From Baylisascaris procyonis (lineage: Eukaryota; Nematoda; Chromadorea; Rhabditida; Ascarididae): a stretch of 64,000 nucleotides of DNA. The stretch is from the NCBI GenBank assembly GCA_037389465.1, contig JAZARR010000250.1, positions 3,085,001-3,149,000 of the forward strand, written 5' to 3'. Within the stretch, counting starts at the first letter, position 1, and every line of letters begins with the position of its first letter. This document shows positions 13,479 through 25,379 of the stretch, in pieces. A program made the translations under genes and the position numbers. The notes below the pieces were generated by a model. The model was not told the origin of the DNA, ran no database searches, and was given only the letters and a program-made list of their open reading frames with translations.

Positions 13479-15670
13479 TCAACCTTCCAAACTGCATTCA
13501 TCGAACTCCGCATCGGCAGATTTCTTGCCTTTAGGGCCTTTTTTCTTAACCGAACTGCGTGACTTTGATCGTGAACGCTTCTTCCGCAACTTCGATCCCT
13601 TCGATGCTGTAAGAAAAAAAGTATTTCTTTTTCATAGAAAATGGCATAAGAAAGCACAAAACTCTAAACGTCGAGCTAAACTATACAAACTCAAACGAAA
13701 CGACAATAACGATTCAATAAAATCAGGAAACTCATCTCAAATGAATAATTCTGAACTACATAAGGCTATAGATTCCCAGTAACAGGTCTTCCTGAGATAT
13801 CATGACATGATTGTTCTAACTACTTTCGCATAACTCATTATGTTTACTAATCAAGCAGTTCGCAAGTTTCATTCGAACTCATAGAATATCCGCTTTCGAT
13901 CAAAAATAAAACTGCCTCCAACTATCACCAAAATGAATCGATTAATGAAATTGTAAGATTATCGCAAACTTATGAAATAGTAAGTTAGATAAAATGTACT
14001 ATCAAGTTTTTGTTCAGCAACGACTTCTCCACTTTTCTTCTCGGTGTCCGCTTGTTTCTCGGGCTTTTCGGCCTCTTTCTTCTAAAGTAAATCAATTTTT
14101 CCAGTGAATTCAAAAATAGTTCGAAAATCGATATTATTATATTTATGAGTTATATTGTACTCATTGATTATTTCAGCACATACATTTTTCACAATAAAGA
14201 AAAAAATTTATTAGCATAACATCATTAATATTGTATGGAAAAACTCCACAATAATTTCCATTACCGTTGTGATGAGTTAAATGGATTACTTTATTACCGG
14301 TTTTAACATTTCAATTCATTATTATCGCTTTACTTTGCATACAATCTGGCATTATCAACTTCCCCACTTATATGCTGCAAATCGTTCGATAAGCACAAAA
14401 ATTTACCCATTCACATCTTTCACTATGGATATTCAGCATTAAAATTTTGAATTTTAACCTAGACAATTGTGGCATTTGCTTACTTCCGAATAAAACACTT
14501 GTAACTATTTCATATATTTCAAGCGTTTGTTTTTTCGCGCGAATCATAGTCGATTTCGTGATCATATAGATGCAATATTTGTTTCCTGATTACATATATC
14601 AAATATCTGAATCTGACATAAATTTTGTGCAACGATAAGTCGGTCATTTAAACTATTGGTATGCAAAAAGAAAACTTAAAGAATCGCTAGCATTTTTTAG
14701 CATTAACCTTCTCGTCATAATCGGGTGGTTTGTCAGCTTCGAAAGCCGGAAAGTCATAGGGACATGGTCGTTTGGTTAAAATAATATTGTACTCTTTCGC
14801 CCAATCGATCATTATTCCTTTCATATCTTTTGCCGGTTGCCCATAAACAGTTCTAAAAGCACATTATTTCTAAATATTTCTAAAGAATAGAATTTTTTTT
14901 TTCAGCGAGTAGGATTTGAAAATATGAGCAATACATGCGAGATAATGAGTGACCAGTCCGAAACCTCTTAACCAGATTCGTCAATAGCTTAGATAAAGAG
15001 AGAGAGTCAAATTAGGCGGTGCGATTACGGGTTCGAATCCCGTTTCAAAAAAAAATTAACTGTCTATCCTACTAGTGAAAATAAGTTGTACTACTTAAAT
15101 AAGTTGTACTACTGCACCTCTCTCGAAAGAACCACTCAGTGACGCAATTCGTTGCACAAAATACTGCTCTATAATCGTGGGATTATAGGGGAAAGTAAGC
15201 CCGGAAATATAGTTTCTGTTATTCGCTTTCGATTTAGAAGGTAAAGCTGCTTTAGAGACATAATAGCTGCTCCAACTTCTCTTTTTGACGACAGCCGTGG
15301 CTGTAAACGAGATGAGCACAATCTGCACACGTAGGCTGTTTCAAAATACACGATCATTTAGGACTATTTGCTCATCCACTCGTTCCGTGCTACTAGACTA
15401 ACGACCCTATCCACTTCCTCTCTCTTCCCTCGATTGCCCTATGGAATCCTCCGATGCCGATGAAAATCGTCCGTTGAATTCGGATCGGTAAACATACTTT
15501 GTTTTCTTGAAGATGTGTTCAACTGCGGTATCTCCTTTCTGATCGTTTTCAGTGTCGAGTTGTTTATATTCGTCCTCGGATTGTTCTCCGTAACTGAACT
15601 CGACGAATGCCGAGTCAGGAACACCCCTCTCGTCATCATGAAAGAGATCCGACGAAAACACTGCACCCAT
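13479..15670 (-). CDS. Unrecognised small protein with N-myristoylation-type start, paralogue 2
   Basis: Tandem paralogue of the gene at 9572-11616, on the same strand. Four exons: 15670-15498, 14852-14708, 14081-14000 and 13606-13479, giving 175 residues in frame. The chosen ATG gives MGAVFSSDLFHDDERG, again a Gly2/Ser6 myristoylation-type start. An in-frame TTG three codons upstream is not needed. Conserved blocks match paralogue 1: KQLDTENDQKGDTAVEH at the end of exon 1, TVYGQPAKDMKGIMIDW and KRPCPYDFPAF in exon 2, and a C-terminal DECSL. The tail (exons 3-4) is highly charged, with SKLRKKRSRSKSRSS followed by KKKGPKGKKS, which resembles a nuclear-localisation or RS-like stretch; that sits oddly with an N-terminal lipid anchor. 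The exon-3 donor (GATA|GTACAT) is the least certain border. Function unknown. Confidence 0.77.
14990..15052 (+). repeat. tRNA-like (SINE-like) fragment with perfect B box
   Basis: This lies inside intron 1 of paralogue 2. TAGCTTAG resembles an A box. ACGGGTTCGAATCCCGT is a perfect T-arm (5-bp stem, TTCGAAT loop) containing an exact B box, followed by an A-rich tail. The expected acceptor stem does not pair and no clear anticodon arm forms. It looks like a decayed tRNA or a tRNA-derived SINE. Confidence 0.45.
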
Positions 15671-17279
15671 TAGGAACAAGGCGTCAAAACATATAAACAG
15701 CTCGCTCCAGGTGTTTACCGGTTAATTGAATCAGTTGTGAGTTCAATTCTTGGTACTAGATTCTGAACTGGAAAAGATAAAGGATTGGTTTTCGTCTATA
15801 TATTTGTTGGAATCTAAATTCAAAACAAGTCTTCGAGAAATGTTCCTCATCTCATAACACCATGTCACTTTCAGCGTCACTGTCTCGAGCTGATTAAACT
15901 GCAAAATGTTGGCCTGAACCTTGCTCTCAGTTTATCAGCAAATGTCAGCCCATCCGCCGCTTTAATTCGCACGCATATCACTTGGATTTGACTTTGCAAT
16001 TATTATCTTTGTTGAGGCTTCATTCATTAATGCGCTAATATTTTCCGAAAAGTGAGAGACGGCTGTCATCAGCGATAACGACAGTGCAAATTTGCCGATG
16101 AATGAAACTTCTACTCACATATGCAATCATGTTGTGGCCATCATTTCAAAAAGGAAAGAAAGATATGTCCTCAAAGGCTTACATAAACTTCAAAGCCTCC
16201 CTCATTATCAACCAGCTATGCCTTGTGCCATTACAACTAGAAAATAATTAACAATGAATACTTAAATTATGTTTGAAGCATTTGAGGCCAGTATGTACTC
16301 TCATTCGCTAAACATTCCATCCCAATCTTTTCATCGTCATTTGCCATACATCCGATAAAGAGGTAATAAAGAAACAAACCAGCCGTAAGCCGAAAACTAT
16401 AGGATGACAATGACGTGTTGGGGAACATCCTATGCTATAAGTAGTAGTGTTCAGCGAAATTTGAATAGTGATATGCGAAGTCGCCTGCTTAAATTTCTTG
16501 CTAAAATCACCCATTTTAGAAGAGCACGTTCCTCTACGACATCCCCCAAACCTCCCCCCTTACCCTCCTATCCGATGACGATCAGTGATGAAGCCATCGA
16601 ACCGACTGATTGCAAAATTTTAGTAACATCCACAGTGACACAAAAAAAAAAACTCCTGAATTACTCATTATTTACGGAGCTGTAGAAAACGCTAGTGCTC
16701 TACTGACATCCTCGAAATATATCATTTTTACACCTCCACGACAGCTGCTCGGGAAAACGCTGCATCTTGGCCACGGAAATCCTGTGAGCCTTCAGCGGAA
16801 GAAGTGTTTATCGAAGCAAAAAAAAAAGGATAAAGAAAGCATATCCACAATGCCAAACTATAAACAAGGATAACGCACACCAACTATTTAAACAAAATAA
16901 AACGCCAAGTCGCATTAGCAATTGTCACCAAGGCAAATGCAAAGAAATTTTATGATGAATCCCTTCCACATAACTATTTCTCCATGAGGATAAATATGCA
17001 TTGTACAATGGTGATGGCTCTTCTGAAAACATTTTTCATTGTTGAAACGATCTTCGAGTCAACTTATTTATTATATGATGAAACGCATTCCATACCTACC
17101 ATAACCATTCTATCACTACTATCAAGAGGCCTGCATTGAGGCCAGATGATATGTGTCCTCAATAAGGAGGATTAAATTTAATAAAATGTAGTATCAATCA
17201 TCACCAGATTAGCTGAATTATGCCTAACCAATGATGCCACTTTACACGAACGCCGAACAATCGCCACCCACTATGTGCA
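15671..17279. other. Intergenic region between TBCC 3' end and paralogue 2
   Basis: It should hold the promoter of the paralogue-2 gene (near 15671-16000) and the TBCC 3'UTR (below 17280). A weak B-box-like word (GAGTTCAATTC) occurs at about 15737. A C-rich stretch at 16545-16572 is G-rich on the transcribed minus strand. I see no gene in the short frames at 16308-16873. Confidence 0.45.
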
Positions 17280-19232
17280 TCAACAAAGTGAACTACATGG
17301 CTCACACACCTCAACGTCATATGTTAGCCATTGACTCTCGTCTAAGATACACCAATGAGGACTCTGTTTGACTGACAGCCAATTGAAGTCATTCACTTTA
17401 CGCCAATTATCGTTCTGCCAATCGACAGCAACGTCACGAACTCGATAAGGAGCCATCTGTATGCCATCGCAATCCTCTATGATGACAGCTGCCCGCACCG
17501 CAACGTGCAGTTTTAATTCGTGACTACTGTGAATTCGTATCTGTTGAGCTGCAGCCACCAATGTTACATTCGAACACTCTCGGATCAGAATCGATGAGGA
17601 CACCGGCACGAAAACCAATGTTGTGTCATGCACGTCTTTCAGATGGATCGCAGATGCGTTGAATGGTATGCTGATGCGACACTTGCGCAGACCGTTCAAT
17701 AACACATCCTCACCACCTTTGCCAATCAATTTCACGAAGTCGCCTTCCTGAAGAATTCACGAACACTTAAAGCTCTTCTAGCTATAACCGACCAACGTTT
17801 CAACAGCTCCCCAACATGCCATCATTACCTCTCTCGACCAACTTTTAAAATCAACAAACCAGGGTTTTAATTCAAATCGCGTCGAACGTCAATTACTGCA
17901 AGGAAGGCAATAATTTCTATAATACAGCCTCCCTCGTTTCTGACTCATTCGCTGAAAAAATTAACACCCCCAAACTATAGGATCGAATACCTTTGAGTTT
18001 AACAACTTTGTGGTCAGAAATAAAAATAAAAGGCCCAAAAGGTTCAGAGGATAAAGAGACCAAGAAGGAAACAATTATTCTAACACTGCTATCCGGAAGA
18101 TTCCTCTGCATTTACTTGCACTGTGAGGACACAACGCAATGTTTCATTCTCAGAACGACCTGCCAGCATTCTACCTTCGATTCTTGCTCATGCTGAAGAT
18201 GGAGCCACTATCCCTCTAACTTAACCTCTCCCTTCCGCTTCTTTGATAAAGAGCTACTCTATTTCTTTATGGCATTTTTCCGATTGAACCCCTGGCCTCT
18301 AGGAAGATATGGACGCTCTCCACTCATCTTTTTACTTCCTCCTTCCCTTCCATTTTTCTATCTACATCTCTGAAATGGCGGAATAGCGGTCTTTCCGCAA
18401 AAGGCATTTGCCCCTTTCATGCCGCAAACATTTTCTAACGACAAAATAACGCTAAGAACTGCTGACATAAAATGCATTTCAATTCATTCAGCGCATAAAC
18501 GCTACATCCAACTAGAATCATCAACGAGCTCCTCTCCCGCCCACCCCTGAACTTTCTATCAATTTCTTTATAACCCAACGCTCCCTGCCTGCTACCAAAA
18601 ATGCGACAGCACAAGCAACGCTGCTCCTCACCAACTGTAAACGTTCCAGAAAAGGCTACAAAAAACCATCGAATGCTTCATAGCAAATGCTTCAAAACTC
18701 CCACCTTGTCGGCCACTGTGATTGAGTTAGCGGATGGCACCGTTGAGAATGTAATTGCCGGAGATGCGTCAGCTGGCTGATCGCTGTTGTCTACTACCTG
18801 CTTCTGATCCGGTGGTGGCACATGACACTTAGTCATTGGCTTCGCTGAGAACGAAAATTTTGTTTTCTTTTGGTTGCCAATTACTTGTTGTTGTAACCGA
18901 ACTCTAAGCTCGTTATATGCTTCTCGCAAACGCCTCGATCGCAATCCCGGTGGCAGCACCGTTAAAGCATCTTCTATTTCTTCGAGCAAAGAATGATCTA
19001 TGCATGCATCTGATGATTTCAGGAGATCGTTAGCACGAGACTGAAGATCATCAAACTGGGAGATATCCTTGGAACGTGTGCTAGCTGCTGAATTGGTACC
19101 ATCTACAGTGATGGCCTCAGCTTCACTTAGTGCATAACGTGCATTCAGACGCTCGAACATGCGACGACGGCGTTCATCGAAGGCTGCTTCTGAAGCTGAA
19201 GCATTCTCTTCGTTAATCGGTTCAGAAAACAT
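17280..19232 (-). CDS. TBCC: Tubulin-binding cofactor C (tubulin-specific chaperone C)
   Basis: Cytosolic chaperone that, with cofactors D and E, acts as GTPase activator on beta-tubulin and releases folded alpha/beta heterodimers. Two exons, 19232-18705 and 17747-17280, give 331 residues (human TBCC is about 346). The N-terminal exon has a helical region (RRRRMFERLNARYALSEAEA, then ALTVLPPGLRSRRLREAYN) matching the TBCC N-terminal spectrin-like bundle, followed by a KKTKFSFSAKP linker. Exon 2 is the beta-helical C-CAP/cofactor C domain: LRKCRISI, VPVSSSILIRECSNVTLVAA, QQIRIH, EDCDGIQMAPY and VNDFNWLS. The Arg of QQIR corresponds to the catalytic arginine finger of TBCC and RP2. The ATG lies 12 bases after a CATTTTAG acceptor, a likely trans-splice site. 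It is the last gene of a three-gene minus-strand cluster, 163 bp after NDUFC2. The C-terminus runs some residues past the usual end, finishing CEPCSSLC. Confidence 0.93.
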
Positions 19233-19395
19233 AGTTCACAACTAAAATGCTTAATAAGAAGGTATATGCGTTGAAACACAAGACTCAAATAAGCGCTTAT
19301 CTATGAATAAATAAGCAACAAATCTACATTCGAAACAGAAATCCTAAACAGATCAAAGCACAGAAATGAGCATCCGTTGAATGATGACCCTCTGA

Positions 19396-21182
19396 TTAAT
19401 CGTATTTGACGTATTGAGTTCGTCTTGGATACCACGGCAGTAGAATCTGCGAGAATGGACGCCCGTTATCTGCAAAAATAACTAGACCTGAACAATGAAA
19501 TATTTAGATCCCACCATCACATAATTACTACTAGGGATTAAACTAAGCAGTAAAAGGACAATTGCAATTATTTTAACAATGAAGAAGGATACACAGCGAT
19601 ACATCCGACTTCCTCTTTCTAAAAAAATTGTTGAAACAGAAATTCGAAACGATACGCATCAACAAGCTAAGCAACCATTACTACAATAACACCGAAAAAC
19701 TTTCAAAACGTCAGCAAAGAGAAAGATGCATCAAAAAACACCTTTGATTATCTTTGCAAAATATTCAAAAGCAAAAGCATCATAGCTCTCAAACTTCACA
19801 CTTTGTTCTGTGGATACAAATATTCAGCAGTACGCAGACGATAAATGGTTTCAACAACTCACACTCCTTGAGGTGATCGAAGTCTTGCGGATGAAGTGAA
19901 ATGTAATGCTCAATTACTGCGTCACGTGTCCGGTAATGATGTTCGCGAACTTTACCCAGGAAATAACCAAGTGTTGAGACTGCCGCTATCGCAACAAGAC
20001 GAGGGAAAATCGCTGAAATCAATGCCTTCATTGGAAAATATTAACAGCACCATTTAATAGGAAGCCGACAAACGAAGGGTTCAACTATTGCCGCTGCATA
20101 ACATTGAGGTTTCTATCACCAAACAACTAATTTCACCGTCTCACCTGTGAGGTGAAAATTTTGGAAATTACGTCACAACTCTTCCCCTCCCTCTGTCTCT
20201 CTCTGCATAGTTGCACATCAAAAAACAGAGTCAAGGAATTTGTCCTCATCACTATGCATTGAAAGATAAACGCGTTCAATGAAACATTCCACTTAAACTC
20301 CCTTTCTGCATACTATCTGCATGCCTATATAGCCTCGGAAAGATGGTCATCGGTCCATTCTTCATGTGGTCAACGTTAGCTAAAACTTATTCCTCTCTAA
20401 CAGCCTGTAAGTGATAAGATTTTATGACCGATGAAATCACACTCCTAGACCCACATCAGTTTTTACAACTGAATAAGTAAAAAAAAATGGCGTATCAAAG
20501 AGCTTTTTCAAGTTTAGGTAAGCCTTTAACTGTGTGCTGCGATCGGCTGTTCGATGAGAAGCCTTGTGATTTTCGTGACAAAGAAACACATCCACACTTG
20601 AGTTAACGCAAATTCGAGCACTTTTTTCAAACTTCATAAAGTGCAATTCGACCTTTCTTCTTGTCGACCTCGCTTCTTCTTCAGTGATGAACATTGCTTG
20701 ATATCCCTCCCCCCATCCCAACATAAAAAACTCTCCCTCGGAATGAAGTCGCTAGTGCTTCTCGGTGATTTTCAACTATTCCCCATAAGGATCTCGTTTC
20801 CTTCCTCACCATTTTCTTGCAAAGCCTTCAAAAAGCATTCGAAAATCCAAAAATATATAAAGTGCTAATCGCAGCTCATCCAAATATAGCCGAAAAAACT
20901 AAATATAATATCTGCAAATGATAAGTCACAAGAGATCATCGAAGAAGATACGAGAATAAAACATTAAATGATATGCAATGGAATCATACCGTAATAGAAC
21001 GGTTTCTTGTACCAAAGGTTGTTGAGGTGAAGGGCGATAAGCGAAAGCCCTCCGATACAAGCGGCACTCTTTTCAGGATAAGGCCAAGTGAATGGATCAA
21101 GCAACTGATAGGGTCGGTTGTACGCGCGGATGAACGATTCTCGGCGTGCAATCTCTTTTGCATCCACCACCTCTCCAACCAT
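19396..21182 (-). CDS. NDUFC2: NADH:ubiquinone oxidoreductase subunit C2 (complex I B14.5b)
   Basis: Accessory membrane subunit of mitochondrial complex I. Three exons, 21182-20990, 20012-19863 and 19469-19396, join in frame to give 138 residues (human about 119). The first exon reads MVGEVVDAKEIARRESF and ends near LWYKKPFYY. It contains a hydrophobic stretch CIGGLSLIALHLNNLW. The second has a second hydrophobic stretch LVAIAAVSTLGYFLG, followed by KVREHHYRTRDAVIEHYISL and HPQDF. That matches the family pattern of two membrane helices, then a conserved RD..(x)n..LHPEDF block. The last exon gives YNGRPFSQILLPWYPRR. The identification rests on that block and the topology. It lies 205 bp downstream of COX6B and 163 bp upstream of TBCC on the same strand, consistent with an operon. 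A TTTTAG acceptor sits two bases before the ATG. The 977-bp first intron is C-rich on the plus strand (G-rich in the sense strand). Confidence 0.85.
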
Positions 21183-21183
21183 A

Positions 21184-21197
21184 CCTAAAACTTTATT
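21184..21197 (-). promoter_or_regulatory. AATAAA abutting a probable trans-splice acceptor (COX6B/NDUFC2 junction)
   Basis: On the minus strand AATAAA (21197-21192) is followed at once by GTTTTAG, whose AG ends two bases before the NDUFC2 ATG. It is the only AATAAA I find between the COX6B stop and NDUFC2. Closely joined poly(A) and splice-acceptor signals are known from SL1-type nematode operons. RNA would be needed to show use of either signal. Confidence 0.5.
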
Positions 21198-21387
21198 CAT
21201 CAGCCATATCACAAATCAGTAATTAACGAGGTAATATCAAAGCGAATACACACATACTAAAAGTTGATAGACGTGGCGATGAAACGATACAATCGCTGAA
21301 TATGCAACTAACACAAAGTCGAGATAATACAAAGCCAATCACTACGAATAAACACACCAAAAGCAGAAAAACATCATATGACGTCAT

Positions 21388-21750
21388 TCAACGATCAAAC
21401 TTCGCTGGGAAACGTCCCTCTTCAACGAGTTCATCCCATTTCTCCACCCAGAAATTCGGGCAAAGATCCTTGTAGACATTCTTGAAGAATTTGCATGGTT
21501 TATAGTCAGCACCCATCAGCTCTAGGCAACGATGGAAGTCGACATAATATGCGAAACATTGTCGTTGTTTCCTCACTTGAGGAAATCTCGCATCGTATGG
21601 AGCCGCCCACATCAATGACTCTTTCAACTTCTCGTTATAATCACGGTTGAACCAGTCCGGTGAATCCGGATGTCTCAGACCTTCTTCTTTCTGACGTAAA
21701 ATCTCCAGGCGTTCGGCCGTCGTCGGCGGCACCTCCATTTCGCTGACCAT
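21388..21750 (-). CDS. COX6B: Cytochrome c oxidase subunit 6B (COX6B/VIb)
   Basis: Intermembrane-space subunit that links the two monomers of mitochondrial complex IV. A single exon encodes 120 residues. The core APYDARFPQ.RKQRQCFAYYVDFHRC..CKFFKNVYKDLCP.FWVEKWDE..EEGRFP follows the family throughout. The twin-cysteine motifs are both present: C-x9-C (CFAYYVDFHRC) and C-x10-C (CKFFKNVYKDLC). These pair as disulfides in the CHCH fold and direct Mia40-dependent import. The N-terminal extension (about 45 residues, METTERL-like, no presequence) is longer than in the roughly 86-residue mammalian protein. The ATG at 21750 has two candidate upstream acceptors, ATTCAG ending at 21755 and TTTTTTAG ending at 21768, so SL trans-splicing is likely. 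It is the first gene of the apparent COX6B-NDUFC2-TBCC operon. A TGACGTCA palindrome overlaps the region just after the stop (21379-21386). Confidence 0.95.
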   Translation of the reverse strand: MVSEMEVPPTTAERLEILRQKEEGLRHPDSPDWFNRDYNEKLKESLMWAAPYDARFPQVRKQRQCFAYYVDFHRCLELMGADYKPCKFFKNVYKDLCPNFWVEKWDELVEEGRFPAKFDR

Positions 21751-24700
21751 TTTTCTGAATTTATTGTCTAAAAAAAATTGATAAAAACATCTTGTGGCAT
21801 TCCAGAAAGGTGGACAGAGATATGGCCTCGAATAAGAAGTGAAATATTTCTTGCACGACTATAAATAGTCCAATTTCGACTTCAACTATCCTCTACCCGT
21901 TAAATGCGTTAAATAAAACCTCCCACTGCATCAATCCTTAAGATTTAATACCGTCGAGTCTCTGGATGCGAGCTGAACAAGGATCAGGAAACACTTCACT
22001 CATCTAAGCGTGAATTAAAACAGGCTGCGATGGTGATCACGATGGGCTAATACACATCCCAGCTAATCTATCTTCATATAATCGACTATTAAACATTTTT
22101 TGCTCCTAACTTCATTCCGTGGCATGTTCGGAGAGGAGATCAATTACCGTCCAGACCTTTGCACCAACGAATATACATGCATATCGTCATAATAATGCAT
22201 TTCGCAAATACGCAAAAACCACATAGCAAGTGATAAGGAGCATCAGGAAAACCGTTATAAAGAGCATATTTCAGCTCAGTACGTTCTTTCTATAGGAATC
22301 GTTTTAAAGTAAAATTTGCTACGCAAAACTCATCCGCTTAGCGAATTTCAACCTACTGCCGGATGATCTAATAAAAAAGCAAACGCAAAAAGCACATAAT
22401 GCGCTCGAACACTTGACGCTAAACATATTTTCCCTAATCTCCCATCCTTTCAAAGCAATCTTTTAATTCCAATTTAATTTAAAATTCATTTAAACTAACA
22501 TTAATTAAATATATTCGCGAGCACATATCTAGTAGTTACAACGCTACCGTTTTGCTTGCAGATAACAAGGGAATCACCGCTGACTTTTTTTTAAACACCA
22601 TCACAAAATCTAATATCTAACAACACAAAGTGGTTGAATACCAACTCAATCCCTATACAAACTAACTATGACCCTTCATCGAACGACGACAACTTACAAC
22701 TACAACGACAACACGAACCCACCGCACAACCACTTCGAAACGAAACCAATGAAAAATCAATAATTTTCGTGCTAACTCATAAGCTCTCAGCCACAATGCT
22801 AGAGACAACGGTGTCGGGCTTTAGTGCCACACATTAATCCTCTGGCAAGATACGAATCAATCAGTCTGTGATCATCGAATAAGGCAATCAGAAACATATT
22901 TCAGTTAATTTAGATTCTTTGAGAATGGAAAATATAAGTATTATGCGTTTGAATTGAATTTGACTAAATTATAAAGCGATACGCTAAAAAAATATTATTA
23001 TCGAATTCATAAAATTGCTTCATCTCTACCGGTTGATGCCTACAATTCCGCTTAACCTCTCAGAATGAACCACACATGTGCTAATTAGAGAGCCTATATT
23101 AGAATCCGGTACCCTCAACTCACCTCACACAAGTTCACAATGTCACGACAGAAGCACATCATACGTTTTGATATTTACATGGATTTATTGAATATCGCAC
23201 TTGCGTATTCCAAATTTCGTTGTAGAACTTGGATAATTGAAATTGTTGAACGGAAATAGCGCAAAAACGTTGCATTAGAAGCGTAAAAAATGTCAAACTG
23301 CGCTTAGAGAGTAAATTTTTTTTTTTTTTTGAAATGAGCTAATCCTCAGTGCGAAGTATACAAAAGACAAGTTTAGCTTTATTAAGATTAAATTTTTATA
23401 ATCAAATCCCTTTATCAAGTACCTGATTCTTTTGGATTCCTGCTTAAAAACTTGCGATCTATTGAAATCTGAGGGGATTCGATACTTATCTCAACTCGTC
23501 CATATAGCTCCTTCCATGAAAGTATTGAAAAAAAATCAACGAAAATTTCAATATAAAAAGGAAATGCTTAATAATCAAACATTGCATTGCTTTTTTTTCA
23601 ATTCTTGAATTTTCTTGGATAAATTAAAAACAATTTCATTCCAGGCAAATTGATAATTCAGTAAATGAACAATATAAATAAACAACTAATGACTAATCAA
23701 AAAGTAGCTAATATTATTTTATATGAATATTCTACACAATGCTGAATAGTGAAAGTTTTCGTAAAATTTTTACTATAAATGCCACTGCTTCAGATAATTT
23801 AACAAATTTCTCTTGTGAATAAATAAACGTCGAAGGGTGCTTAGCCATTCTCTCATCTTCTCAACTCTATCTTTCATCTTCAATAATGCTCTCATCATGG
23901 AAAGAACTTTGCATATTCAACGTCGGAGCTTTTCAATTGCAACTATCGAAGATGATCTCTTACGGTGTGATAGTCGACAATTGAAGTGAGGTATCGTTGG
24001 CGAACAGAATACGCTGCTTTGTAGTGTAGTAAATGTGATCTATGTAGTATGCAGTATCTAATATGATTATATTTTAAAATCGCATTTCTCTCTTCTCGTT
24101 CTGAGAAAAAATAAAAAAACCCGAAAAGAAAAAGAAATTCAAACAATCAAAAATTATAAAATCCGATCCTCCCCAATATACGTTAATAATTGCAATTGAA
24201 TAAATCACAATAGGTTGAGCGATATTATTCTTTTCCCTCTCTCTAACTATCAATAATACAACACTATGAAGAAAAATAAAAGCTGAAATTGAGCAAGAAA
24301 ATTGAAATTTTTCAAACTTTCATAATCTATAATCGTCGTGGAACGATCTTCTTTGTATATTGCTATCCGTAGAAAATCTTTCTCAATATTGGGCTAAATA
24401 AAATCCCTTTTTTTACACTCGTTATTAAAATGCATGAATTTAAAAATTCACCATTAACATGAAATGTTTCATCATCAACACATGAAAACATCGCTTATTA
24501 ACTCTAGCGTGTAGTATGCACTCGTGGCCATAATATAGCGAAAAGGATGAATATAATATGGAGGTTTATTAATTAGGATACCTAATGATCTCTATTTCGA
24601 TAATCAAACTTGATCAATTGAAATGTTTCAAAAAGAGTGACGAATGCTTCGTTTTCGAAATGGCTGATCGGAAATTTCTTCTTCTCCATCACAAATATTG

Positions 24701-25379
24701 TAGTTTCCGTTCTCCTATTCCAATCTGTAGAGATTTAATGCATATTTTTATTTGCAAGCCGAAGATTATGTCCTTTTTTCTGAACCATAAAGGCAAAATA
24801 ACCAAACGTTAGAAAAACTTCTAAAAAAAAATCGAAAAGGACATGTGCAGCTGCAACGTTAATTTTATGTTTAAAATCGAAAAGTTACTTTGAACTTTTT
24901 TTCACTTTATTTTAAATATTTATAAATTTAAAATTTAACTGAATCCAAAAATTTAACATATGCTAATATAGGAGATGCATCTGATCAAATAATAAAAAAT
25001 TTTGACAAGATAGAGCTTAAAGGTTTTGAAGCAAAATATTCAAGACAAGAGCAATGCCTTATATTCACGAGTAGATTTTTCAAGTGCAATAAACAAATAA
25101 ATAAATAACTTCAATCCTTACCTCTCCAATAGTCTATTGCTGTTAAAAAAGCGAAAGCTATGCCCAATTTGTGTGAGAGATCTGCTTTCGCTTTTGTGTT
25201 GTTATAAAATTTCACTACTTTCATTTAGATTCAAATTCAGATTTTCAAAAAAAAAATTTCGGTTCCGGTTCAACAATGTTTTACATTGTTTCTTTCACAA
25301 CGAATAATGCAACCAATGAAAGTTCATTGTTGTGTTATCAATCGTTATAAAAGAGCGCTGCTAATGTAGCACACGTGCA
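21751..25379. other. Divergent intergenic region (operon promoter and cblC-A promoter)
   Basis: This lies between the leftward operon and the rightward cblC copy A, so it should hold both promoters. Near copy A there is TATAAAAG at 25346-25353 and an E-box CACGTG at 25372-25377. T tracts occur at about 23320-23330. No coding sequence is recognised; the short frames at 22634-22837, 23943-24146 and 24585-24812 show no domain, splice partner or compositional support. Confidence 0.5.

Noticed and set aside
14990..15052. Functional tRNA gene
   Set aside because: Only the T-arm is intact. The acceptor, D and anticodon stems do not pair.
20437..20868. Open frames on both strands inside the NDUFC2 first intron
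   Set aside because: They have no domain, lie between two exons joined in frame, and consist largely of C-rich or T-rich low-complexity sequence.
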